From: an uncultured Collinsella sp.
GTDB taxonomy: Bacteria; Actinomycetota; Coriobacteriia; Coriobacteriales; Coriobacteriaceae
Direction: 5' to 3'
DNA: 8,505 nt
Assembly: GCA_902472315.1 (NCBI GenBank)
Contig: CABRNM010000052.1
Span: forward strand, 1 to 8,505
The notes under the pieces were generated by a model. It did not search any database and was not told the origin of the DNA. It saw only the letters and a list, made by a program, of their open reading frames with translations. Both the position numbers and the translations under genes were made by a program. Below are positions 1-5,456 of this stretch, one piece after another; the stretch's first letter is position 1, and the number at the start of each line of letters is the position of its first letter.

Positions 1-118
1 AACGATATGGCACCGTGGGGACACATGTATGTCAATCCTGGTCTAACAGAGCCTTAAAAAATCATCGGGCGAATGGTAGTCAAAAAAGCTCCGTCCCAAA
101 AAGACTGGTTATTGGGCG
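1..118. other. Left-edge stretch with no assignable gene
   Basis: Two plus-strand frames are open from the window edge, one stopping at 55-57 (tail reading NDMAPWGHMYVNPGLTEP) and one at 120-122. Either could be the last codons of a gene that begins outside the window, but neither shows a recognisable motif and codon use is poorer in G/C than in the genes further right. Positions 9-22 read GGCACCGTGGGGAC, which resembles the start of the element at 3876-3924, so this may be an eroded intergenic repeat. I see no terminator here. Confidence 0.3.
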
Positions 119-146
119 TTGACAGTTGGCGAGCCGTAGGTAAAAT
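119..146 (+). promoter_or_regulatory. Promoter of the tRNA-Ala gene
   Basis: A perfect -35 box TTGACA lies at 119-124 and a -10 box TAAAAT (5 of 6 to consensus) at 141-146, with a 16-bp spacer. Transcription would start near 153, a few bases before the mature tRNA 5' end at 160, as expected for a stable RNA gene with a short leader. This is the best sigma-70-type promoter in the window. Confidence 0.75.
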
Positions 147-159
147 ATCGATTTGTCCT

Positions 160-232
160 GGGGACGTAGCTCAGTTGGGAGAGCGCTGCCGTCGCATGGC
201 AGAGGCCGAGGGTTCGACTCCCTTCGTCTCCA
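160..232 (+). tRNA. tRNA-Ala, anticodon CGC
   Basis: A full cloverleaf can be drawn. The acceptor stem pairs 160-166 with 225-231, the D stem 169-172 with 181-184, the anticodon stem 186-190 with 198-202 and the T stem 208-212 with 220-224, with T-loop TTCGACT. The anticodon loop is GTCGCAT with CGC at 193-195, reading codon GCG. The third acceptor pair is G162:T229, that is G3:U70, the classic alanine identity determinant, and the discriminator base is A232, both supporting alanine. The 3' CCA is not encoded (ACCC follows), so it would be added enzymatically. Position 32 is G, giving G32-U38 in place of a more usual pairing. It has its own promoter and terminator and no neighbouring tRNA. 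Confidence 0.95.
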
Positions 233-247
233 CCCTTGGATTTGATA

Positions 248-278
248 AGCCGCTGACATTGTGTCGGCGGCTTTTTTT
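248..278 (+). terminator. Intrinsic terminator of tRNA-Ala
   Basis: An 11-bp stem (248-258 with 262-272, one G:T pair) closes a 3-nt loop and is followed by seven T residues ending at 278. It begins 16 nt after the tRNA. The T-tract ends only five bases before the ribosome binding site of the next gene, so readthrough or 3' processing here would directly produce that gene's mRNA. Confidence 0.85.
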
Positions 279-296
279 AAAAGAAAGGGCTGTACC

Positions 297-749
297 ATGG
301 CCGAGCTTGAGTCCCAACCATTGTCCGACGAGGAGCGCGCTGAGTTGGAAGAGCTCCGCGCTGAGAAGGCCCGCCGCGAGGCTCGGGAAGAGGCCCGTCG
401 CGAGCGTGAGGAGCTGGCTGCCCTGCGTGCCGAGCGTGCGAAGGCCGAGGAGGTCGCCGCGAACGCCGCATCCGCACCGGCGCCCGCGCCCAAGCCCACT
501 GCTGCGAAGCCTGCACCTGCCGCGCCCAAACCTCAGCCTAAAAAGGCCGCTCGTCCCAAGTCCGTCGAGCCCAAGCCGAGCCGTGACGAGATGACCTTTG
601 CCCAGCGCATGGTTACCTCCAAGGAGCCTACGGGCGAGAACGAGATCCCTGGCATGGCGCCGGCTCAAAAAATCATCATTATCCTTGCCCTCATCGCGTT
701 CGTCGTCTTTATGGGCTACACGATCCTGACCAGCATGGGCCTGCTCTAA
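297..749 (+). CDS. Coiled-coil protein with C-terminal membrane anchor, unknown function
   Basis: I do not recognise a named family. The 150-residue product has three parts. Residues 9-55 are a highly charged Glu/Arg/Ala helix that should form a coiled coil (DEERAELEELRAEKARREAR and onward). Residues 56-96 are an Ala/Pro/Lys-rich flexible linker. One hydrophobic helix at about 125-144 (KIIIILALIAFVVFMGYTIL) ends six residues before the C-terminus. There is no signal peptide, so the likely topology is a tail-anchored protein with its coiled coil in the cytoplasm. The ATG at 297 is chosen because GAAAGGG at 283-289 sits 7 nt before it; the longer in-frame GTG at 261 would begin inside the tRNA terminator. 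No separate promoter fits between that terminator and the start, so expression may come from the tRNA promoter or from upstream. Related hypothetical proteins probably exist but none can be named from sequence alone. Confidence 0.8.
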   Translation: MAELESQPLSDEERAELEELRAEKARREAREEARREREELAALRAERAKAEEVAANAASAPAPAPKPTAAKPAPAAPKPQPKKAARPKSVEPKPSRDEMTFAQRMVTSKEPTGENEIPGMAPAQKIIIILALIAFVVFMGYTILTSMGLL

Positions 750-833
750 CCGATTTGCATCGGGCGTCATGTCCGCATGCTCTGCTCTCGTTCAACCCTC
801 AAATTCTGCACCACACATCCGAAAGGTCGCCCC

Positions 834-2339
834 ATGGCTTTGACCGACATCTCTCATCCCACCGACATTGCAATGCTCACCGATCTGTACGAGCTCACTA
901 TGGCCCAGGGCCTGTGGGAGAGCGGCAAGGCCAATGAGCAGGGTTGTTTTACCGCGTTTTACCGCGACCATCCCTTTGGCAGTGCCTATGCCGTCATGTG
1001 CGGCACCGCCGAACTGCCCGAGCTGGTCGAGAATCTGCGCTTTACGCCCGAGGACATCGACTACCTCGCCTCGCTCCAGGCCCCGGCCGGCGGCGCGATG
1101 TTTAAGCCTGCGTTCCTCGACTACCTGCGCGATTTTCGTGCGCATGTAAACATCGACGCCGTGCCCGAGGGCGAGCTCGTCTTTCCGCGCGAGCCCATGG
1201 TACGCGTCACCGGCCCCGCGCTGGAGTGCCAGCTGCTCGAGACGGCGTTGCTCAACATCGTCGGGTTCCAGACGCTTGTCGCCACCAAGACAGCGCGCGT
1301 GGTGCTGGCGGCGGACGGCCGTCCCGTTGCCGAGTTTGGCCTGCGTCGCGCCCAGGGTCCCGATGGCGGCCTGGCTGTTGCGCGCGCGAGCTACGTTGCC
1401 GGCTGCTCCTCTACGTCCAATGTGCTCGCCGGCCGCCGCTACGGTATTCCCGTCTTTGGCACGCATGCGCACAGCTGGGTGATGAGCTTCGATTCCGAGC
1501 TCGAGGCCTTCCGCGCCTTTGCCAAGTCGAGCCCCAAGAACTGTACGCTGCTCATCGACACCTATGACGTGCGCGAGGGCTGCGAGCATGCCATTACGGT
1601 TGCCAAGGAGATGGAGGCGGTGGGCGAGCGCCTGTCGGCTATTCGCATCGACTCCGGCGACCTTGCCAAGCTCTCCAAGTATGTTCGCGGCCGTTTTGAT
1701 GCCGAGGGCCTGCCCTATGTGGGTATCTCGGTGTCCAACGACCTGGACGAGTACACGATTCAGTCGCTGCTCGACCAGGGCGCGCCCATCGATAGCTTTG
1801 GCGTGGGTACCAAGCTCGCGACCTGCTACGACCAGCCGGCGCTGGGCGGCGTGTACAAGCTTTCCGCCCGCCGTGCGAGCGAGGCCGACCCGTGGACGCC
1901 GGTGGTCAAGCTCTCCGAGCAGCCCTATAAGCGCACGATCCCGGGCGTACAGCGCGTGCGCCGTTATTACGACGGCTTTGGCGGCCCGGTCTGCGACATG
2001 ATCTACGACGAGGACCATCTGGCGGGGGAGGGCGCCGCGCGCGGCAATACCCTCGTGGCCGTGAATGATGCCGCCCTGGTGACCGACGTGTCCGAACTTG
2101 AGTATCGCGAGCTGCTGGTGCCGATCGTGCGCGATGGCAGTGCGGTGGCTCCGCGTGAGAGCATCCAGGACGCGCGCGAGCGCTGTGCTTGGGCGCTCGA
2201 TCATCTGGACACAGCTTTCAAGCGCTTCCTGTACCCGCAGACCTATGTTGTGGGCATGGAGCAGGGCCTGGCTCAGGTGCGCGACGAGCTCGTGCGCAAG
2301 AACATGGCCGCGGCCTCGGCTTTCCCCTGGGCTCACTAA
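834..2339 (+). CDS. pncB: Nicotinate phosphoribosyltransferase
   Basis: This cytoplasmic enzyme makes nicotinate mononucleotide from nicotinate and PRPP with ATP hydrolysis, the entry step of NAD salvage (Preiss-Handler route). The 501-residue product carries family hallmarks in order: N-terminal TDLYELTMAQGLWESGK (16-32), EFGLRRAQGPDGG (167-179), GTHAHSW (209-215) in which H213 aligns with the histidine that is phosphorylated in the family, LIDTYDVREG (240-249), RIDSGDLAKL (271-280), VSNDLDEYTI (300-309) and FGVGTKLATC (322-331). Length fits the longer bacterial class of about 480-510 residues. The ATG at 834 is preferred because GAAAGG at 821-826 lies 7 nt upstream and the TDLYELT motif then falls at the usual N-terminal place; an in-frame ATG at 777 adds 19 unconserved residues. 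The 84-nt gap from the previous gene shows no convincing promoter or terminator. proB follows after 79 nt on the same strand and may share the transcript. Confidence 0.93.
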   Translation: MALTDISHPTDIAMLTDLYELTMAQGLWESGKANEQGCFTAFYRDHPFGSAYAVMCGTAELPELVENLRFTPEDIDYLASLQAPAGGAMFKPAFLDYLRDFRAHVNIDAVPEGELVFPREPMVRVTGPALECQLLETALLNIVGFQTLVATKTARVVLAADGRPVAEFGLRRAQGPDGGLAVARASYVAGCSSTSNVLAGRRYGIPVFGTHAHSWVMSFDSELEAFRAFAKSSPKNCTLLIDTYDVREGCEHAITVAKEMEAVGERLSAIRIDSGDLAKLSKYVRGRFDAEGLPYVGISVSNDLDEYTIQSLLDQGAPIDSFGVGTKLATCYDQPALGGVYKLSARRASEADPWTPVVKLSEQPYKRTIPGVQRVRRYYDGFGGPVCDMIYDEDHLAGEGAARGNTLVAVNDAALVTDVSELEYRELLVPIVRDGSAVAPRESIQDARERCAWALDHLDTAFKRFLYPQTYVVGMEQGLAQVRDELVRKNMAAASAFPWAH

Positions 2340-2346
2340 TTCCTTG

Positions 2347-2389
2347 GGCGGTAGGGGCGAGTCACGCTCCCTTGGCCGCCAGCTCGGCC
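2347..2389 (+). promoter_or_regulatory. Overlapping alternative hairpins in the pncB-proB gap
   Basis: GGCGG at 2347-2351 can pair with CCGCC at 2376-2380, with inner pairing of GAG 2359-2361 and CTC 2367-2369. Alternatively GGCCG at 2374-2378 can pair with CGGCC at 2385-2389. The two stems share bases and cannot form together. No T-tract follows either, so this is not an obvious intrinsic terminator for pncB. It lies 30 nt before proB, whose start has no clear Shine-Dalgarno. A regulatory role is inference only; short GC-rich stems arise by chance in DNA this rich. Confidence 0.3.
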
Positions 2390-2418
2390 GTTCGCTGAAC
2401 AGTTGATTGGTTTGACGT

Positions 2419-3546
2419 ATGACGACTTCTTATAAAACGATGGTGGTAAAGATCGGTTCGTCCACGGTGGTGGGCGCCGACGGCAAGGTCAACCGCTCCT
2501 TTATCGGCGGGCTTGCCGATCAGGCCGCAGCGCTGCGCAAGCTCGGCTGGCGTCTGGTCGTGGTGAGCTCGGGCGCTATCGCCTGCGGCTATCCCGTGTT
2601 GGGCTTCGACCGCAAGCCGGTCGGCGACCTTCCGAGCCTGCAGGCCTGCGCCTCGGCTGGTCAGTGCATCATCTCGTCGGCCTACGACGAGGAGTTCCAT
2701 GCGCGCGACCTGCTCACCTCGCTCGTACTGCTCACGCGCCACGACACGGCCCGCCGCACGTCCTACCTGCATGCACGCGACGCCCTGCTGCGCCTGGTGG
2801 AGCTGGGCGTGGTGCCGGTCGTCAACGAGAACGATACCGTCACCGTCGACGAGATCAAGTTTGGCGACAACGACACGCTGGCGGCGCTTGTGAGCTGCCT
2901 GGTTTCTGCCGATCTGTGCGTGACGCTCTCGGACATCGATGGCCTCTATACCGCCAATCCGCACGAGGACCCCACGGCCGAGTTCGTCCCGGTCGTGCAT
3001 AAGATCGATGCCAAGATTATCGCCTCGGCAGGCGATTCTTCGACTTCGGTGGGCACGGGCGGCATGATCACCAAGATTCGCGCGAGCCGCATTCTCATGA
3101 CCGCGGGCATTCAGAGCGTGATTTGCTCGGGCGAGGAGCCCGATGCGCTCGTGCGCCTCGCCCGCGGCGAGAGCGTGGGCACGCTGTTCGATCCGCCGGC
3201 GGAGCGTCTGGACATCGCACCCCGCAAGCTGTGGATCGCACTGGGCGACAAGGCGCATGGCTCGGTGACGGTCGATGATGGTGCTGCGAAGGCGCTGGTC
3301 AGCCGTGGCTCTTCCTTGCTTGCGGTGGGTATTCGCGAGGTCGATGGCCAGTTTGCCGAGGGCGATGTGCTCGATGTGTGCGATCCGAGCGGTATGGTCG
3401 TCGCCCGCGGTATCGCCGAGGCCGATTCGGACGTGCTGGAACTTGCCGCCGGCCGCCGCCAGGACCAGATCGCCAGCAACCGCCTGCTCGCTAACCTGGC
3501 CGAGAAGCCGGCGATACACAGGGATAACCTAATCGTCTTCGCCTAA
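2419..3546 (+). CDS. proB: Glutamate 5-kinase (ProB) with C-terminal PUA domain
   Basis: ProB phosphorylates glutamate with ATP to gamma-glutamyl phosphate, the first and feedback-controlled step of proline synthesis; the product is passed to ProA. The 375-residue protein has an amino-acid-kinase domain (about 7-260) with KIGSS (11-15), VVSSGAIACG (48-57), VVPVVNENDTV (131-141), EIKFGDND (145-152), SDIDGLYTANP (171-181) and GTGGMITK (212-219), then a PUA domain (about 268-365; RGSSLLAVGI 296-305). The length is close to E. coli ProB (367). D109 and E145 align with E. coli D107 and E143, positions tied to proline feedback, so the enzyme is probably still inhibitable. The ATG at 2419 is the first usable start and matches family N-termini, but no Shine-Dalgarno precedes it. 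A TATAAA at 2431 lies inside the gene and has no -35 at a useful distance. Unlike the usual proBA pair, proA is about 1.9 kb away. The last codons (VFA-stop) lie inside the repeat duplicated downstream. Confidence 0.95.
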   Translation: MTTSYKTMVVKIGSSTVVGADGKVNRSFIGGLADQAAALRKLGWRLVVVSSGAIACGYPVLGFDRKPVGDLPSLQACASAGQCIISSAYDEEFHARDLLTSLVLLTRHDTARRTSYLHARDALLRLVELGVVPVVNENDTVTVDEIKFGDNDTLAALVSCLVSADLCVTLSDIDGLYTANPHEDPTAEFVPVVHKIDAKIIASAGDSSTSVGTGGMITKIRASRILMTAGIQSVICSGEEPDALVRLARGESVGTLFDPPAERLDIAPRKLWIALGDKAHGSVTVDDGAAKALVSRGSSLLAVGIREVDGQFAEGDVLDVCDPSGMVVARGIAEADSDVLELAAGRRQDQIASNRLLANLAEKPAIHRDNLIVFA

Positions 3547-3689
3547 CGGGTCGACGCTGCGCGCCGCCCAGAGCGACAATTTGTCATTCAAAAGGCGAGG
3601 CATGACCATCAGGTCTTCGCCTAACCAATTGACGCTGCAAACGCCCCTAAGCGGCAATCTGACGTTCAATCGTCGGGCATGACCAAAAG
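3535..3689 (+). repeat. Imperfect tandem duplication (78 + 77 bp) containing the proB 3' end
   Basis: Unit A (3535-3612) and unit B (3613-3689) align along their whole length. Both begin GTCTTCGCCTAAC, share GACGCTGC, an AGCG-CAAT core and TTCAA, and end GGCATGACCA followed by AG. In unit A the first 12 bases are the final codons and stop of proB (Val-Phe-Ala-stop), so unit B carries a non-functional copy of that tail. Divergence is concentrated in two blocks (3548-3552 against 3626-3630, and 3561-3575 against 3639-3653). The copy is therefore not very recent, or the blocks were replaced. Confidence 0.75.
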
Positions 3690-3736
3690 GTCAATGCCCT
3701 CCTCTTTCACGTCACCTAGCTCGCTTAGGGGCGTTT
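3639..3736. repeat. 98-nt quasi-palindrome downstream of proB
   Basis: Nested inverted arms share one centre near 3687. The outer AAACGCCCCTAAGCG (3639-3653) pairs perfectly over 15 bp with 3722-3736. TGACGT (3660-3665) pairs with ACGTCA (3709-3714). GGGCAT plus GACC (3675-3684) pairs with GGTC and ATGCCC (3689-3699) around an AAAA loop and a one-base bulge. The internal loops are nearly symmetric (9x9 and 6x7), so the whole element folds as one long rod on either strand. The left half belongs to tandem unit B and the right half is a diverged inverted copy of it. The outer stem is followed by TTTT, so it could act as a weak terminator for proB. Confidence 0.75.
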
Positions 3737-3784
3737 TCGCTTTCCGTCCTCTACCTGCGATGGCCGTAACGCCGGCATATCGTA

Positions 3785-3851
3785 AGTTGCGGTGAAATAG
3801 GGATGGTTTGGCGGCTTTAAAGCCTTTAACAGTCCCTATTTCACCGCAACT
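3785..3851. repeat. 67-nt palindromic element with 19-bp perfect arms
   Basis: The arm at 3785-3803 (AGTTGCGGTGAAATAGGGA) is the exact reverse complement of 3833-3851. The 29-nt centre holds a second perfect palindrome, GGCTTTAAAGCC (3813-3824), with almost the same centre, so the transcript of either strand would fold into a stem with an inner stem. There is no T-tract of note. It lies between convergent proB and the S33 hydrolase gene and may end or stabilise both transcripts. Its size and perfection fit a REP/MITE-type intergenic repeat; multiple copies elsewhere in the genome would be needed to prove that. Confidence 0.75.
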
Positions 3852-3875
3852 CGTTGAGGCGGCGGGGTCCCACTG

Positions 3876-3924
3876 CGGCACTTGGGGACGTTCCTTTTGT
3901 GCCGGCAGGTGGGGACGCTCCTTG
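3876..3924. repeat. 'GGGAC' repeat element abutting the S33 gene stop
   Basis: CGGCAC (3876-3881) and GTGCCG (3899-3904) are inverted arms around a core TTGGGGACGTTCCTTTT. The core motif recurs at once as GTGGGGACGCTCCTT (3909-3923), which ends one base before the stop codon of the minus-strand gene. The order GGGAC, TT, TTTTG, GCAGGT also occurs in the 44-bp repeats at 6743 and 7513, suggesting one related family. A terminator role is possible but not shown. Confidence 0.55.
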
Positions 3925-5343
3925 CTAGAAGATCTGACGCAGGTCTCCGCGGTTGAGGGCTTCGTCGAAGAGGTGCTTGAACACCACGCTGCCGTGCAGG
4001 CCGTCGTGCTCAAACTCGTTGGTCACCCAGGCGTGCGAGTTGCCCACGTGGCTGAGCGTGTCGAGCTGCAGGCCCGAATCGACGTACATGTCGTCGAAGT
4101 ACACCGCGGCCTGGAGTGGCACCTCGTTGCATGCTAGGCGCTGCGGGTCGTAGATCTTGTCCCAGCTGGTGTCTTCCATCAGCAGGTCCATGGCGGGCTT
4201 GAAGGGCTTGAGCTCAGGCATCTGCTCAAACATCCACGGGAACATGGCCTCGCCGGTAAACATGAGCGGGCGCGCGAGCGTGTCGAACTCGGCACGATGG
4301 ACCTTCTCCTCTGCGGCCGCCCAGCGAATCGGCATGGTGTCGCCGTCGGCGTAGATGAACTCCTGCAGCGTCCAGTACAGCGGGTTTGTACGCGTGTTGG
4401 TGCGCTCGAAGGCGCGCATCAAAAAGCTGTCGGATACCGAGGAGCCGCAGCTCAGCGTACCGTCGCCATCAACAAACGCGTGGTCGATAATCCAGTGCAT
4501 GCGCTCAAAGCTTGGCTTCATGCCAAAGTCGCTGCCCATGAGCTGCAGGCGCTCGATCGTCATCGGCGAGCCGTCGGGCAACGCGGGCTTTTGCTCCTCG
4601 AGGGCATCTGCCAGGGCCGCCACGCGCTCGACGTCTGCGGGGTAGCGGTCGTAATACTGCTGCGTCTTGGCTGCCATGCGCGGGAAGGTGTGCGCATAGA
4701 CCTCGCTGGCACTTGCCGGTACATGCGGAATGCCGCCGCAGGTAAAGCTTGCCGCCACGCCCTCGGGGAAGAGCGACAGATAGCTCAACGTCAAAAAGCC
4801 GCCGTAGCTCTGCCCGAGTGTGACCCAGGGCTTGCCGCCAAAGCCCACCAGGCGCAGGTACTCAAAATCGCGCACGATGGAGCTGGCGAGGTGGCGCTTG
4901 AGGAAGTCCGCCTGCGTGCGGGCCGCATCGGCTCCTGCTGCCTCGGCGCGATCGCCCAGAGCCGCGATCGTACGCCCGTCTACGCAGCTGCTGCGCCCGG
5001 TACCGCGCTGGTCGGGCAGCACGACGCGGAAATGCTTGACGGCCTCCTCGATCCAGCCATCGCTTGTGGGCGACAGCGGACGCGGGCTCTCGCCGCCGGG
5101 GCCGCCCTGCAAAAAGAGGAGGAGCGGCAAGTCGTCGTTAATGCGGTCGGGCGCGCAAACCACGCGGTAGAAGAGCTTGATGCTTTCGGGTGCGCCGGCG
5201 ATGGGCGCCGGCATGGCGCCGCGGCGCATGGTACTGCCGACGGCCAAAAGCATGGGCTCCAGGCCGCGCCAGTCGAGGGGGACGTCGATGCTGTGGTCCT
5301 CGACGTAGAGGCCGGGGACGTGGTACGAAGTGATGAGCGCCAT
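3925..5343 (-). CDS. S33-family alpha/beta hydrolase, prolyl aminopeptidase-like
   Basis: The product probably removes N-terminal residues, with proline as the family's typical substrate, from peptides in the cytoplasm; no signal peptide is seen. From the chosen start it has 472 residues: oxyanion-hole segment LQGGPGG (78-84, Gln replacing the more common His), DQRGTGRS (111-118), nucleophile elbow GQSYGG (177-182, Ser179), and C-terminal DDM (417-419) with SHAWVTNEFEHDGLH (436-450), where H437 is the likely catalytic His and D417 or D418 the likely Asp. This layout matches the longer actinobacterial-type proline iminopeptidases. An upstream in-frame ATG at 5433 adds 30 residues but would lie upstream of the likely promoter. 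The ATG at 5343 has GGAAG 6 nt before it and starts MALITSYHVPG. The gene lies between proB and proA on the opposite strand, convergent with proB and divergent from proA, suggesting a shared link to proline supply. The substrate is inferred. Confidence 0.85.
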   Translation of the reverse strand: MALITSYHVPGLYVEDHSIDVPLDWRGLEPMLLAVGSTMRRGAMPAPIAGAPESIKLFYRVVCAPDRINDDLPLLLFLQGGPGGESPRPLSPTSDGWIEEAVKHFRVVLPDQRGTGRSSCVDGRTIAALGDRAEAAGADAARTQADFLKRHLASSIVRDFEYLRLVGFGGKPWVTLGQSYGGFLTLSYLSLFPEGVAASFTCGGIPHVPASASEVYAHTFPRMAAKTQQYYDRYPADVERVAALADALEEQKPALPDGSPMTIERLQLMGSDFGMKPSFERMHWIIDHAFVDGDGTLSCGSSVSDSFLMRAFERTNTRTNPLYWTLQEFIYADGDTMPIRWAAAEEKVHRAEFDTLARPLMFTGEAMFPWMFEQMPELKPFKPAMDLLMEDTSWDKIYDPQRLACNEVPLQAAVYFDDMYVDSGLQLDTLSHVGNSHAWVTNEFEHDGLHGSVVFKHLFDEALNRGDLRQIF

Positions 5344-5381
5344 GTGATGCTTCCATTCGTTGCGGTGTTTCGGATTGACCA

Positions 5382-5412
5382 ATTCTACCGCCGTCTGCGA
5401 GGATGCGTGCAA
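5382..5412 (-). promoter_or_regulatory. Candidate promoter of the S33 hydrolase gene
   Basis: On the minus strand a -10 box TAGAAT (plus-strand 5382-5387, 5 of 6 to consensus) follows a -35-like TTGCAC (plus-strand 5407-5412) after a long 19-bp spacer. Transcription would start near 5375, upstream of the ATG at 5343 and downstream of the alternative ATG at 5433. It shares the 113-bp divergent gap with proA. No equally good promoter was found for proA. Confidence 0.4.
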
Positions 5413-5456
5413 ATCGGCTACCATGGTTGGCAAACATCTAAGAGAAAGGGCCGTTC

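Noticed and set aside
80..529. Minus-strand open frame of 149 codons and plus-strand frame 73-594
   Set aside because: Both are translations across the tRNA gene and the antisense of the coiled-coil gene. The peptide RRRESNPRPLPCDGSALPTELR is a well-known false product of tRNA sequence.
792..2336. 514-codon minus-strand open frame opposite pncB
   Set aside because: It is a shadow of GC-rich codon bias on the coding strand. It has no ribosome binding site and no family motif, while the plus strand encodes a clear enzyme.
2347..2389. Intrinsic terminator after pncB
   Set aside because: Hairpins are present but no T-run follows either stem.
2412..2436. TTGACG with TATAAA as a proB promoter
   Set aside because: The spacer is only 13 bp and the -10 lies inside the coding sequence, so it could not drive full-length proB.
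2362..3519. 385-codon minus-strand frame opposite proB
   Set aside because: Antisense shadow; low-complexity Ala/Arg/His composition and no domain signature.
3535..3689. CRISPR array
   Set aside because: Only two units that are similar along their full length, with no short identical repeats separated by unique spacers and no cas genes.
3602..3795. Two mini open frames (3602-3682 and 3679-3795) overlapping by ATGA, the first preceded by AGGCGAGG
   Set aside because: Both start codons lie in the same repeated ATGACC motif and the frames run through palindromes. The 26- and 38-residue peptides have no recognisable feature, so I treat them as by-products of the repeats.
3666..4013. 115-codon minus-strand frame ending KTPLSELGDVKEEGIDLLVM
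   Set aside because: Its first part is out of frame inside the S33 gene and the rest crosses two palindromes. The protein-like end might be a gene remnant, but nothing supports expression.
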